Positions 52,651 to 62,270 of a DNA stretch of 64,000 nt are shown here, in pieces; positions within the stretch are counted from its first letter, which is position 1, and each line of letters begins with the position of its first letter. Made by a program: the position numbers and the translations under genes. Under the pieces are notes generated by a model that saw only the letters and a program-made list of their open reading frames with translations, ran no database searches and was not told the DNA's origin. Source of the DNA: Candidatus Eisenbergiella merdigallinarum (GTDB taxonomy: Bacteria; Bacillota; Clostridia; Lachnospirales; Lachnospiraceae); contig DWXE01000026.1 of assembly GCA_019119355.1 (NCBI GenBank), positions 1-64,000 on the forward strand, given 5' to 3'.

Positions 52651-53043
52651 ATGGAAAGAACGAGACTGAGGGAAAAGGAAGCGCAGACCGGACGTCTTCC
52701 GGTCATTTTGGGAAAATGCCTGCTGGCGTCCTATCTTTTGACGGGAGGAGGGCTTCTGCTTCTGGCCCTGCTTCTGTACCGTTTTCAGCTTTCGGAGCAG
52801 ATCGTCAGCATCGGGATCATCGTCATCTATGCGGCGGCCACCTTTCTGGCGGGCTTTCTGACCGGAAAAGGGGCAGGGGATCGCCGGTTTTTCTGGGGGC
52901 TCGTGGCGGGGACGCTGTATTTTGTCCTGCTGGCGCTTTTGACCCTTGCGGTCAATCACGGCTTTAAGGATTTCGGCAACCATTTTTTTACGACCCTGAT
53001 GATCTGCGCGGGGAGCGGGATGCTGGGCGGAATGCTCAGCTGA
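52651..53043 (+). CDS. TIGR04086-family membrane protein
   Basis: A 130-residue protein with four hydrophobic segments (about 20-42, 50-70, 77-100 and 112-130), matching the small TIGR04086 family that often precedes SCIFF genes in Clostridia. AAGAGGAGGCGTGG fixes the ATG at 52651; the longer frame from 52606 has no ribosome site. Function unknown. Confidence 0.82.
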   Translation: MERTRLREKEAQTGRLPVILGKCLLASYLLTGGGLLLLALLLYRFQLSEQIVSIGIIVIYAAATFLAGFLTGKGAGDRRFFWGLVAGTLYFVLLALLTLAVNHGFKDFGNHFFTTLMICAGSGMLGGMLS

Positions 53044-53168
53044 AGCGCTCTTTTTGCAGAACACTTTTTGAAAAAAATGCTTTTCCTCCCCCTGTTTTTA
53101 TGATATACTAATTTTCAGTTATGAAATAAGGGCAGTTTTAAACTGTGACAATAAGGAGGCTATGTGAG

Positions 53169-53315
53169 ATGAAGCACATCAAGACTTTGACCACGAGAGA
53201 TCTGAAGGAGTCCATGAAGAAGGGCGGCTGCGGCGAATGTCAGACATCTTGCCAGTCTGCATGCAAGACGTCCTGCACGGTAGGAAATCAGAGCTGCGAA
53301 AAAGTGAGAAAATAA
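53169..53315 (+). CDS. scfA: SCIFF peptide precursor
   Basis: A 48-residue peptide (MKHIKTLTTRDLKESMKKG...) whose C-terminal half carries six cysteines at 21, 24, 28, 32, 36 and 43, the hallmark of SCIFF (six Cys in forty-five). AAGGAGGCTATGTGAG precedes the ATG and an extended -10 (TGaTATACT, 53101-53109) lies upstream. The radical SAM maturase is the next gene. The family is almost universal in Clostridia; the modified product has Cys-derived thioether links and its biological role is unsettled. Confidence 0.95.
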   Translation: MKHIKTLTTRDLKESMKKGGCGECQTSCQSACKTSCTVGNQSCEKVRK

Positions 53316-53335
53316 GCGGACGACGGACGGATTTT

Positions 53336-53363
53336 ATAAGCAGCGATTTGCATCGCTGCTTAT
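53336..53363 (+). terminator. Hairpin between scfA and scfB
   Basis: ATAAGCAGCGAT (53336-53347) pairs perfectly with ATCGCTGCTTAT (53352-53363) on a four-base loop. With few T after it, it is more likely an attenuator or mRNA-stability element that lowers maturase relative to precursor than a full stop. Confidence 0.6.
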
Positions 53364-53397
53364 TATACGTTATGAAGCACAGAAAGGATAAGATTGC

Positions 53398-54789
53398 GTG
53401 ATACACCAGTTTAAGAATAACGGCTACAACATCGTGATGGATGTCAACAGCGGGAGCGTCCACGTGGTGGACGACCTGGTTTACGATGTGGTGGGGCCGG
53501 CGGAGCAGCCCATTGCCAGGGGCGTGCGCGATCTGGACGCGGTGACGGCGGAAGTGGAGGAGAAGCTGGCGGCATCCTGGTCCCATGAGCAGGTGCGGGA
53601 AGCGGTTTCCGAAGTGATGGAGCTGGCGGAAGCGGGTTCCCTCTATACGGAAGATATCTACGAAGGCTATATCGATCAGTTCAAAAACCGGAAGACCGTG
53701 GTCAAGGCGCTCTGCCTGCACATCGCCCACGACTGCAACCTGGCCTGCCGGTACTGTTTCGCAGAAGAAGGGGAATACCACGGCAGAAGGGCTCTGATGA
53801 GCTTCGAAGTCGGGAAAAAAGCGCTGGATTTCCTGGTGAAAAATTCCGGGAACCGGATCAATCTGGAGGTGGATTTCTTCGGCGGAGAGCCGCTGATGAA
53901 CTGGCAGGTTGTCAAGGATCTGGTGGCCTATGGCCGGAGCCTGGAAGAGCCCTTCCATAAGAAATTCCGATTTACCCTGACCACCAACGGCGTCCTGCTG
54001 GACGACGGGGTGCTGGAGTTCGTCAACCGGGAGATGAGCAACGTGGTGCTCAGCATCGACGGGCGAAAGGAAGTCCACGACAGGATGCGCCCGTTCCGGG
54101 GCGGGCAGGGCAGCTACGACCTGATCGTGCCGAAGTTTCAGAAGGTGGCCGAAAGCCGGGATCAGATGAACTATTATGTCCGCGGGACCTATACCCACAA
54201 CAATCTGGACTTTTCCCGGGATGTGGAACATCTGGCGGACCTGGGGTTTGAGCAGATTTCCGTGGAGCCGGTGGTGGCGGATCCCAAAGAGCCCTACGCT
54301 CTGCGGGAAGAAGATCTGCCGAAGCTGATGGAGGAATACGACCGCCTGGCCGCCGGCCTGGTGAAGAGGCAGAAAGAGGGGCGCGGCGTGAACTTCTTCC
54401 ACTTTATGATCGACTTAAGCGGAGGCCCCTGCGTGGCGAAGCGGCTGTCCGGCTGCGGTTCCGGGACGGAATATCTGGCGGTGACGCCATGGGGGGATTT
54501 TTATCCCTGCCATCAGTTCGTGGGGAACGAGAAGTTCCTGATGGGCAATGTGGACGAGGGCATCGTTCGCCAGGATCTTGTGGATGAGTTCAAATGCTGC
54601 AACGTCTATTCGAAGGAGAAGTGCCGGAACTGTTTCGCGAAGTTCTACTGCAGCGGAGGCTGTGCGGCCAATTCCTACAATAACCACGGCAACATCAACG
54701 ACGCCTATGATCTGGGCTGCGAACTGCAGAAAAAGCGGGTGGAGTGCGCCATCATGATGAAGGCGGCTCTGGCCGATGAAGAAGGATAA
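53398..54789 (+). CDS. scfB: SCIFF radical SAM maturase
   Basis: A 463-residue radical SAM/SPASM protein that installs thioether crosslinks in the SCIFF precursor. An N-terminal precursor-binding part (about 1-90) is followed by the SAM cluster CNLACRYCF (Cx3Cx2C), GGEPLMNW, and a SPASM domain with many Cys (CVAKRLSGCGSG, CHQF, CCNVYSKEKCRNCFAKFYCSGGC, DLGCELQ). The GTG at 53398 is used because the frame opens there after AAAGGATAAGATT. It lies directly after scfA. Confidence 0.94.
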   Translation: MIHQFKNNGYNIVMDVNSGSVHVVDDLVYDVVGPAEQPIARGVRDLDAVTAEVEEKLAASWSHEQVREAVSEVMELAEAGSLYTEDIYEGYIDQFKNRKTVVKALCLHIAHDCNLACRYCFAEEGEYHGRRALMSFEVGKKALDFLVKNSGNRINLEVDFFGGEPLMNWQVVKDLVAYGRSLEEPFHKKFRFTLTTNGVLLDDGVLEFVNREMSNVVLSIDGRKEVHDRMRPFRGGQGSYDLIVPKFQKVAESRDQMNYYVRGTYTHNNLDFSRDVEHLADLGFEQISVEPVVADPKEPYALREEDLPKLMEEYDRLAAGLVKRQKEGRGVNFFHFMIDLSGGPCVAKRLSGCGSGTEYLAVTPWGDFYPCHQFVGNEKFLMGNVDEGIVRQDLVDEFKCCNVYSKEKCRNCFAKFYCSGGCAANSYNNHGNINDAYDLGCELQKKRVECAIMMKAALADEEG

Positions 54790-54801
54790 GGAGTGTTTAA
54801 C

Positions 54802-56988
54802 ATGAACAGGAAAAAAGGGATCATCACCCTGATCGCCGCCATCGCCGTGCTGGCCGGCCTGACGTTTATCGCCGTATTCGGCCTGGATTCCGGCAAAACG
54901 GGGTCCGCTTCCAACATCAAGCTGGGGCTCGATCTGGCGGGCGGAGTGAGCATCACCTACGAGGTGGTGGGAGAAGAGGAGCCCAGCGCGGCTGATATGA
55001 GCGATACGATTTTCAAGCTGCAGCAGCGCGTGGAGAATTATTCCACGGAGGCTCAGGTTTATCAGGAGGGCAGCGACCGGATCAACATCGAAATCCCCGG
55101 CGTTTCCGATGCCAATGCGATTCTCGAGGAGCTGGGCAAGCCCGGATCGCTGGTCTTTCTGGATGAAGACGGCAACGAAGTGCTGAGCGGGACGGATATC
55201 GCGGACGCTCAGGCCGCCTATCAGCCCGACAGCATGGGCAACCAGGAGCCGGTGGTTTCCCTGACGCTGACGGAGGAAGGAACGGAAAAATTCGCCGAGG
55301 CCACGAAAGCGGCGGCTCCCAATCACGAAATCATCTATATCGTCTACGACAACGAAGTGGTCAGCTATCCCAGCGTGCAGGACGAGATCACGGACGGGCA
55401 TGCGGTCATCAACGGAATGTCCTCCTATGAGGATGCGCAGCAGCTGGCTTCCACCATCCGCATCGGCGGGCTGAAGCTGGAGCTTCAGGAGCTGCGTTCC
55501 AACGTGGTTGGCGCCCAGCTGGGATCCGCCGCCATCCGCACCAGCCTCATGGCGGGGGCGCTGGGTCTGATTCTGATCATCGTCTTCATGATCGCGGTAT
55601 ACTGGATTCCCGGCGTGGCCAGCGCCATTTCCCTGTGCCTGTATACGGCCATGATCGTGCTTTTGCTCAACGGCTTCGACATCACGCTGACCCTGCCGGG
55701 CATCGCGGGCATCATCCTGTCCATCGGGATGGCGGTGGACGCCAACGTCATCATTTTCGCCCGCATCAGGGAGGAGATCGCCACGGGAAAAACGGTGAAG
55801 TCTTCCATTAAGATCGGCTTCCAGAAGGCGTTGTCCGCCATCGTCGACGGGAACGTGACAACCCTGATCGCCGCAGCTGTGCTGGGATTCATGGGAACCG
55901 GCACCATCCGCGGATTCGCTCAGACGCTGGCGCTGGGCATCGTGTTGTCCATGTTTACGGCCCTGACGGTGACGCGGCTGATTTTGAACGCCCTGTATGC
56001 CGTTGGCTTCCGGGATGAAAAGTTCTACGGAAGGGCGAAGGCGAGAAAGCCCATCGGCTTCCTCCGGAAAAAAGCGGTGTTCTTCACCCTGTCCGCGGCC
56101 ATGATCCTCTGCGGCTTCGTGTTCATGGGGATCAATCAGAAAAATACCGGCGAAATCCTCAACTACAGCCTGGAGTTCATGGGCGGCACGTCCACGAACG
56201 TGACGTTTTCCGAAGATATGAGCATCGAAGAGCTGGATGAGCGGGTCGTTCCGATCTTCGAGGAGATCAGCAAAGATCCCAACGTCCAGACCCAGAAGGT
56301 GCAGGGGAGCAACGAGGTGATCTTTAAGACCAGAGTGCTGTCCGTGGAACAGAGGGAAGAGCTCAACGGCAGGCTGGCGGAGGAATTCGGCGTGGACGAA
56401 AGCCTGATCACCGCGGAGACCATCAGCTCCACCATCAGCTCGGAGATGAGGACGGGTGCCATCGTGGCCGTGGTGGTGGCGGCGCTGTGCATGCTGGTCT
56501 ATATCTGGTTCCGGTTTAAGGATATCCGCTTCGGCGCCAGCAGCGTGGCGGCCCTGCTGCACGACGTGTTTGTGGTGCTGGCCTTCTATGCCGTCACCAG
56601 GATTTCCGTTGGCGGGACGTTCATCGCCTGCATGCTGACCATCGTGGGCTACTCCATCAACGCCACCATCGTCATTTTCGACCGGATCCGGGAGAACCTA
56701 CGGCAGTCCGGCACCAGGGAGAGCCTGGAGGAAGTGGTGAACGAGAGCGTTACGCAGACGCTTTCCAGGAGCATTTTCACTTCCCTGACCACGTTCATCA
56801 CCGTTGCGGCGCTGTACGCGCTGGGCGTTTCCAGCATCCGCGAGTTCGCGCTGCCCCTGATGGCGGGCATCGTCTGCGGCGCATATTCTTCCGTCTGCCT
56901 GGCCGGTGCGATGTGGTACATCCTTCGGACAAAAGTCGGGAAAAAGGACGCGTCTCAGGGCAAAAAGGCCGTGAAGGCTGCGAAATAA
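54802..56988 (+). CDS. secDF: Fused SecD-SecF protein translocase subunit
   Basis: A 728-residue fusion of SecD and SecF, which use proton flow to pull proteins through SecYEG. Signature segments include KLGLDLAGGVSIT and SIGMAVDANVIIFARIREE in the SecD half, and LEFMGGTSTNVTF and VGYSINATIVIFDRIREN in the SecF half, with twelve membrane segments. The ATG at 54802 has AAGGAG 9 bases upstream; a GTG at 54793 is less likely. It follows scfB by 12 bases, the usual Clostridia order. Confidence 0.94.
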   Translation: MNRKKGIITLIAAIAVLAGLTFIAVFGLDSGKTGSASNIKLGLDLAGGVSITYEVVGEEEPSAADMSDTIFKLQQRVENYSTEAQVYQEGSDRINIEIPGVSDANAILEELGKPGSLVFLDEDGNEVLSGTDIADAQAAYQPDSMGNQEPVVSLTLTEEGTEKFAEATKAAAPNHEIIYIVYDNEVVSYPSVQDEITDGHAVINGMSSYEDAQQLASTIRIGGLKLELQELRSNVVGAQLGSAAIRTSLMAGALGLILIIVFMIAVYWIPGVASAISLCLYTAMIVLLLNGFDITLTLPGIAGIILSIGMAVDANVIIFARIREEIATGKTVKSSIKIGFQKALSAIVDGNVTTLIAAAVLGFMGTGTIRGFAQTLALGIVLSMFTALTVTRLILNALYAVGFRDEKFYGRAKARKPIGFLRKKAVFFTLSAAMILCGFVFMGINQKNTGEILNYSLEFMGGTSTNVTFSEDMSIEELDERVVPIFEEISKDPNVQTQKVQGSNEVIFKTRVLSVEQREELNGRLAEEFGVDESLITAETISSTISSEMRTGAIVAVVVAALCMLVYIWFRFKDIRFGASSVAALLHDVFVVLAFYAVTRISVGGTFIACMLTIVGYSINATIVIFDRIRENLRQSGTRESLEEVVNESVTQTLSRSIFTSLTTFITVAALYALGVSSIREFALPLMAGIVCGAYSSVCLAGAMWYILRTKVGKKDASQGKKAVKAAK

Positions 56989-57090
56989 AAAGGACCGTGA
57001 TCAACGGCCGGGGAGCGCGCCATCCAAAAGGCGGGCATCCCGGCCGTTTTGGCGCGGGGAGAGATCAAAGACGAAAGAGGACGGCGGAAG

Positions 57091-58914
57091 ATGGCAAAAT
57101 GGTTTGTTGCGGCCAAACGGGCCGATTTTGAAAAGATCGGAGAGCGGTTTCATATCAGCCCCGTGCTGGCAAGGATCATCCGGAACCGGGATATCATCGG
57201 GGAAGAGGCGATTCAAAAATACCTGTACGGGACGATTGAGGAGCTCTACGATCCGAAGCTGCTGAAGGGAATGAAGGAGGCGGCTAAGCTCCTGCGGGAT
57301 CGGATCGAAGCGGGCGATCCGATCCGGGTCATCGGGGATTATGACGTGGACGGAATCTGCTCCACCTTCATTTTAAAGAAAGGGCTATCCGCCTGCGGGG
57401 CGTCCGTGGACAGCTGCATTCCTGACCGGATGAAGGACGGCTACGGCCTCAACGAGCGCCTGGTGGAGCAGGCGGCCGCGGACGGGATCCGGACCATCGT
57501 GACCTGCGACAACGGGATCGCCGCGGCAGAACAGATCGCCCTGGCCAAAGAGAAGGGGATGCGCGTGATCGTGACGGACCATCACGAGGTCCCCTATGAG
57601 GAAGTTCCGGGCGAAAACGGAGGGGAGCCCGGGAAACGATATCGTCTGCCCCCGGCGGACGCCGTGGTGGATCCCAAACAGCCGGGATGCGCCTATCCCT
57701 TTCGGGAAATCTGCGGGGCGACGGTGGCCTTCAAACTGATCCAGGAGCTGTTTTCCGGCTTCGGGCTGGCCGGGCTCTCCTCCGGGAAAAAGGAGGAGAG
57801 GGGGCTGCTGGACGAGCTTCTGGAGCTGGCGGCGTTCGCCACCGTGTGCGACGTGATGCCGCTTCGGGACGAGAACCGGATTCTGGTGCGCCACGGCCTT
57901 TCCATGATGCAGGACAGCCAGAACCAGGGGCTGCGGGCCCTGATGGAGGTCAGCGGCGTTGGGCTGCCCGGAAAGGGGAAAAAGCTCACGGCCTTTCATA
58001 TCGGCTTCGTTCTGGGCCCCTGCATGAACGCTTCGGGAAGGCTGGATACGGCGCTTCGGGCGCTGGAACTGCTGGAGTGCGAAAGCCGGGAAGAGGCGAT
58101 CCCCCGCGCGGCCTTTTTAAAGCAGCTCAACGACAGCCGCAAGGAGATGACGGAACGGTTCGTGCAGGAGGCCGCAGAGCGGATCGAGAGCACTTCCCTG
58201 AAGGAGGATCGGGTGCTGGTGGTCTTTTTGCCGGACTGCCACGAGAGCATCGCGGGCATCATCGCCGGAAGGATCCGCGAACGTTACTACCGGCCCACCT
58301 TCGTGCTCACCAGGGGGGAGGAAGGGGTCAAGGGAAGCGCCCGATCCATCGAAGGGTATCACATTTATGAGGAAATGACCAGGTGCAGCCGGTTTTTCAC
58401 GAAGTACGGCGGGCATAAGATGGCGGCCGGGCTCTCCATGCGGGAAGAGGACGTGGAACCGTTCCGGCGGGAGATCAACCGGCTGTGCGCCCTGACGCAG
58501 GACGATCTGGAGGAGAAAATCCACATCGACGTGCCCATGCCGGTCTCCCATGTGAGCTTTTCCCTGGTGGAGGAGCTGGACCTTCTGGAGCCCTTCGGAA
58601 CGGGGAATTCGAAGCCGGTTTTCGCCCAGAAGGATCTGCTCTTCCTCTCGGCAAGAGCGCTGGGAAAAAACGGAAACGCGCTGCGCTTTACCGTGATGGA
58701 CGACTGTAACCGGCGCTGGGAAATGATGTATTTCGGAAACCGGGAAGCATTCGACGGCTACGTGAGGGAGCAGTACGGGCCGCAGGCGCTGGACGATCTG
58801 TATGAACAAAGGGGAAGCGGGATCCGGATGAGCGCGGTCTACTATCCCGGAATCAACACCTGGCAGGGGAACAGCAGGCTGCAGCTGGTGATGCAGCACT
58901 ACATGAAAATCTGA
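57091..58914 (+). CDS. recJ: Single-stranded-DNA exonuclease RecJ
   Basis: A 607-residue RecJ, a 5'-3' exonuclease in recombination and repair. DHH-family motifs are visible: VIGDYDVDGICSTF, TCDNGIA, VTDHHEVP and the DHHA1 region GPCMNASGRLDTA with KYGGHKMAAGLSM. The start at 57091 is chosen because GGACGGCGGAAG lies just before the ATG. It follows secDF, as in many Firmicutes. Confidence 0.93.
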   Translation: MAKWFVAAKRADFEKIGERFHISPVLARIIRNRDIIGEEAIQKYLYGTIEELYDPKLLKGMKEAAKLLRDRIEAGDPIRVIGDYDVDGICSTFILKKGLSACGASVDSCIPDRMKDGYGLNERLVEQAAADGIRTIVTCDNGIAAAEQIALAKEKGMRVIVTDHHEVPYEEVPGENGGEPGKRYRLPPADAVVDPKQPGCAYPFREICGATVAFKLIQELFSGFGLAGLSSGKKEERGLLDELLELAAFATVCDVMPLRDENRILVRHGLSMMQDSQNQGLRALMEVSGVGLPGKGKKLTAFHIGFVLGPCMNASGRLDTALRALELLECESREEAIPRAAFLKQLNDSRKEMTERFVQEAAERIESTSLKEDRVLVVFLPDCHESIAGIIAGRIRERYYRPTFVLTRGEEGVKGSARSIEGYHIYEEMTRCSRFFTKYGGHKMAAGLSMREEDVEPFRREINRLCALTQDDLEEKIHIDVPMPVSHVSFSLVEELDLLEPFGTGNSKPVFAQKDLLFLSARALGKNGNALRFTVMDDCNRRWEMMYFGNREAFDGYVREQYGPQALDDLYEQRGSGIRMSAVYYPGINTWQGNSRLQLVMQHYMKI

Positions 58915-58942
58915 CGCGAAGCGTTTTGGAAGGAGGAAGAAC

Positions 58943-59884
58943 ATGATACTGACGGTGACGCTGAATCCGGCGATCGATAAGACTTATCGGACAGGGCAGC
59001 TGATTCCGGGCCATGTCAACCGGATGGAGAGCATGGAAAATATCCCCGGCGGCAAGGGGATCAACGTGGGGAAGATCCTGAACGAATGCAGCTGTCCGGT
59101 GACCGCCACGGGTTTTCTGGGAGGCTATACGGGGCGCTGGATCGAACGGAGGCTCGGGGAGATGGGGATCGGCTGCGATTTCGTCAGCATCGGTGCCGAT
59201 ACCAGATGCAGCATGAACGTGGTGGCCGATAACGGCTTCGTGACGGAAATCCTGGAGCCGGGCCCGTGGATTTGCCCCGAGGAACGCCTGGTCTTTTTCG
59301 GAAAGTACCGGGAGCTCGTCCAGAGCTGCGATCTGGTCGTCCTGTCGGGCAGCGCGGCCCCGGGGCTGCCTCCGGACATTTATGCGGATCTGGTGGGGAT
59401 CGCGAAGGACGCCGGAAAGCGGGCGATCCTGGACACCAGCGGGGAGACCCTTTCCCGGGGGATCCAGGCTGGGCCGTGGCTGGTGAAACCGAACCGGAAG
59501 GAGCTGGAATACCTGGCGGGACATCCGTGCAGGACCCGGGACGAGGTGCTGGAAGCGGCCCGGAAAATGCTGGAAAACGGCATCGAATGGGCGGCGGTTT
59601 CCGCCGGGGAGAAAGGGATGTATCTGGTGGGAGAGCGGGAAGCGCTCTATGCGGCGGCGCCGAAGGTGGACGCCGTGAACACGGTGGGCTGCGGGGACTG
59701 CGCCTGCGCGGCCTTCGCCCTTTCCGCGCTGCGGGGAGAAGATGCCGGGCGGATGCTCAGGCGTGCCGTGGCCATGTCGGCGGCCAGCGCCACCGTCTTC
59801 GGAAGCGGGACCGTGCCCTTAAAGCTGGCGGAGGAGCTGATGGAGCGAGTGGAAATCGTAGATCTTTTCATGGGATCTTTATAA
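58943..59884 (+). CDS. PfkB-family sugar kinase (1-phosphofructokinase/tagatose-6-phosphate kinase type)
   Basis: A 313-residue ribokinase-family enzyme of the FruK/LacC branch: MILTVTLNPAIDKTY at the N-terminus, NIPGGKGINVGKIL, and the catalytic NTVGCGDCACAAF with the base Asp. It phosphorylates a phosphosugar, probably fructose-1-phosphate or tagatose-6-phosphate. No PTS or regulator gene adjoins it, so the substrate is open. GGAGGAAGAAC precedes the ATG. Confidence 0.9.
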   Translation: MILTVTLNPAIDKTYRTGQLIPGHVNRMESMENIPGGKGINVGKILNECSCPVTATGFLGGYTGRWIERRLGEMGIGCDFVSIGADTRCSMNVVADNGFVTEILEPGPWICPEERLVFFGKYRELVQSCDLVVLSGSAAPGLPPDIYADLVGIAKDAGKRAILDTSGETLSRGIQAGPWLVKPNRKELEYLAGHPCRTRDEVLEAARKMLENGIEWAAVSAGEKGMYLVGEREALYAAAPKVDAVNTVGCGDCACAAFALSALRGEDAGRMLRRAVAMSAASATVFGSGTVPLKLAEELMERVEIVDLFMGSL

Positions 59885-59905
59885 TTTTTAGAAGCTTTTC
59901 AGAAA

Positions 59906-59938
59906 TTGGACATACTTTGGACATATATTTTGGATATG
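59906..59938 (+). repeat. Three TTGGACATA-type iterons
   Basis: TTGGACATA (59906-59914), TTGGACATA (59917-59925) and TTGGATATG (59930-59938) lie in the gap after the kinase gene. They could be regulator half-sites or part of a promoter for the next gene. The rest of the 254-base gap holds the following terminator and no gene. Confidence 0.4.
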
Positions 59939-59984
59939 ATAGGTACAGATAGTTGAACAACTCACTATCTCCCCCCTCATAAGA

Positions 59985-60023
59985 AAGCGAAAGCCCCGCT
60001 GCGAAGCGGGGCTTTCGCTTTTG
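59985..60023 (+). terminator. Terminator after the PfkB kinase
   Basis: AAGCGAAAGCCCCGCT (59985-60000), loop GCGA, AGCGGGGCTTTCGCTT (60005-60020), then TTG: a perfect 16-bp stem. Confidence 0.88.
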
Positions 60024-60138
60024 TCGGGCTCTTTGTTATTGCATCCGCCTTCCGTTTCGTATAAAATGGGAAGGGTAGTGGGGGCGCGCGAAAAGGCCCT
60101 TTTTAACGATGAGATTGGATTGGGATTCGGGAGATCGT

Positions 60139-62259
60139 ATGGGTTTTTCGGGAAAGAGAGCGGCTGTCCTGCTGGCGTTGGCCGCGGTTTTTATAGAGTT
60201 GACGCTGTGCCAGGCGTCGTTCTGGACCACGCTGGGAAGCGGGTGGGAAGATGTGACCGGCAGCGTGGAAATGACATGGGAGGACGTTCCCGCGCAGGAG
60301 CTGGAGTCGGCTGACTGGGAGAAGGCCGGGATGAAAGCGGGGGAAGAGGAACAAATTTCCAGTTCCTCCGGAGCGGTGATCCTCCGGCTGGCCGGTTTGG
60401 ACGAGGCGGTGAACCGCCTGCATCTGGACCTTTCGCTGCCGGAAAACGTGCCGGTGCTGGCCACGGTCTATGTCAGGGACGAAGGGAACCGCTACCCCTG
60501 CCAGCTGGGGAAGGGGCGGGTGCTCCTTTCCTCCGTGCCGGAAAACGCCTGGATGAAGCTGTACCCGTACGGGCGGGTGCAGGATCTTTACGTGAAGCTG
60601 GAGCGGGCGGACGAGCGCGGAGAGGGGGCCGGGGACGCCTATGGGGAGCTGTCGTTCGGACTGAAATCGGTGGAGCTCAACGGGCGGATGCCTTTTTTGT
60701 TTCGCTGGCCCAGAGCCCTGGCCATCGCCCTCCTTCTCGCTTTTTTGAACGCGCTGCGGCCGAAGAGCCGCCTGCACGGCATCGCCTTTCTGGCGGAAGA
60801 GGGGAACCGGAGAGGGAGGAGAAAGCGGCTGGCGGCCATGGCCGGGCTGACGGCCGTCCTGATCGGGGCGGCCTGGGGGTTCGTGCGGATCAACCCGGAC
60901 TGCCGGAGCAACCTGGCCCCCCACCACGCCCAGTATCAGGAGCTGGCAGCGGCGCTGAGCCGGGGAGAGGTGAGCGTGGGCGAGGCGGATCCCCTTCTTC
61001 TGGAGGTGGAAAACCCCTACGATACCATCTATCTGCAGGCGAACGGGATTCCCTACCGGGCGGATTATTCCTATTACGACGGGAACTATTATGTGTATTT
61101 CGGCATCGTGCCGGAGCTGCTCTTCTATTTGCCCGTCTATCTGCTCACCGGCAGAGCGCTGCCCAACTACCTGGCGGTATTCGCCTTTTTTGCGGGATTT
61201 ATCCTGGCGTGCGCGGGGCTGCTCTTCGAGCTGATGCGGCGCTGGTTTCCGAAAGCCCCCTTTTACCTGTACGGGGTCGGGATGCTGATGCTCACGGGGA
61301 GCTATTCCCTCTTTTATCTGCTGATCCGTCCGGACCTCTATCACGTGCCCATCATCGCCTCCTGCATGTTCACGGCGGCGGGGCTGTGGGGATGGCTGCG
61401 CGGCCTGTCCGCCGGCAGGAAAAAAGCGCTCTGGTACGCCTTCGGATCCCTCTGCATGGCTCTGACGGCGGGCTGCAGGCCGCAGTTCGCGCTGTTTTCC
61501 CTGCTGGCCGTCCCCCTGTTCTGGGAGGAGGTCTTCCGGAAACGGGAGCTGTTTGCCAAAAAAGGGGCCGGGCGCACGGCCGCCCTGATCCTTCCGTTTC
61601 TGGCGGCAGCCGCGGGCCTGATGTACTATAACGCCCTGCGGTTTGGCTCGCCGCTGGATTTCGGCGCGTCCTACAGCCTGACCAGCAACGATATGACCCA
61701 TCGGGGCTTCAATCTGTCCCGGATCTTTTATGGCCTGTGGTACTTTCTGCTGGAACCGCCCCGGATGGAGGCGTCGTTCCCCTATCTGATGAGCGCCGCC
61801 ATCGAAACGGACTATCCCGGACGGATGGTGAGCGAGAGCTGCCTGGGCGGCATTTTCGCCTGCAGCATGCTCTCCTGGCCGGCGTTTTGCCTGCTTTGCT
61901 GGAAGTTTTTTCGCCGCGGGACGGCCCAAAAGGGCTTCTGCTCCGCCGCCGCAGCCGTATCGGCCGGCGTGAGCCTCGTGATCGCCGCCGCGGACGCGAC
62001 GGGAGCGGGGATCCTGCAGCGTTACAGCTGCGATATCTCCTTCGGCCTGTTTCTGGCCGCTGCGGTCTGCCTGCTGCTCCTGGCGGAATGGGCGCGGGAG
62101 AGGGGCGTCTACGGGGCCTTTGTCCTCTGGCTGAAAACGGCGGTTCTGCTGCATGCGGCCTTTTTGTTTCTGGCGCTGATCCAGTCGGACGGCAGCGTCA
62201 ATCTGCTCACCGGGAATCCGGAACTGTACTATTCGATTCAGGCGATGCTGCGCCTGTAG
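60139..62259 (+). CDS. Large polytopic membrane protein (GT-C/PMT-like)
   Basis: A 706-residue protein with an N-terminal membrane segment, an extracellular domain (about 30-185) and about ten further membrane segments. An acidic motif after the first of these (YQELAAALSRGEVSVGEADPLLLEVENPYD, about 260-300) and the topology resemble GT-C glycosyltransferases of the PMT type, though I cannot place it in a named family. A GGGAGATC ribosome site favours the ATG at 60139 over 60109. Acyltransferase and SGNH genes follow, so a role in surface-glycan building is plausible. Confidence 0.7.
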   Translation: MGFSGKRAAVLLALAAVFIELTLCQASFWTTLGSGWEDVTGSVEMTWEDVPAQELESADWEKAGMKAGEEEQISSSSGAVILRLAGLDEAVNRLHLDLSLPENVPVLATVYVRDEGNRYPCQLGKGRVLLSSVPENAWMKLYPYGRVQDLYVKLERADERGEGAGDAYGELSFGLKSVELNGRMPFLFRWPRALAIALLLAFLNALRPKSRLHGIAFLAEEGNRRGRRKRLAAMAGLTAVLIGAAWGFVRINPDCRSNLAPHHAQYQELAAALSRGEVSVGEADPLLLEVENPYDTIYLQANGIPYRADYSYYDGNYYVYFGIVPELLFYLPVYLLTGRALPNYLAVFAFFAGFILACAGLLFELMRRWFPKAPFYLYGVGMLMLTGSYSLFYLLIRPDLYHVPIIASCMFTAAGLWGWLRGLSAGRKKALWYAFGSLCMALTAGCRPQFALFSLLAVPLFWEEVFRKRELFAKKGAGRTAALILPFLAAAAGLMYYNALRFGSPLDFGASYSLTSNDMTHRGFNLSRIFYGLWYFLLEPPRMEASFPYLMSAAIETDYPGRMVSESCLGGIFACSMLSWPAFCLLCWKFFRRGTAQKGFCSAAAAVSAGVSLVIAAADATGAGILQRYSCDISFGLFLAAAVCLLLLAEWARERGVYGAFVLWLKTAVLLHAAFLFLALIQSDGSVNLLTGNPELYYSIQAMLRL

Positions 62260-62270
62260 CGGGAGGGAAG

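Noticed and set aside
54415-56562. 715-codon minus-strand ORF
   Set aside because: Antisense to secDF.
60103-62154. 683-codon minus-strand ORF
   Set aside because: Antisense to the membrane protein gene, rich in Gln/Arg/Pro with no plausible domain.
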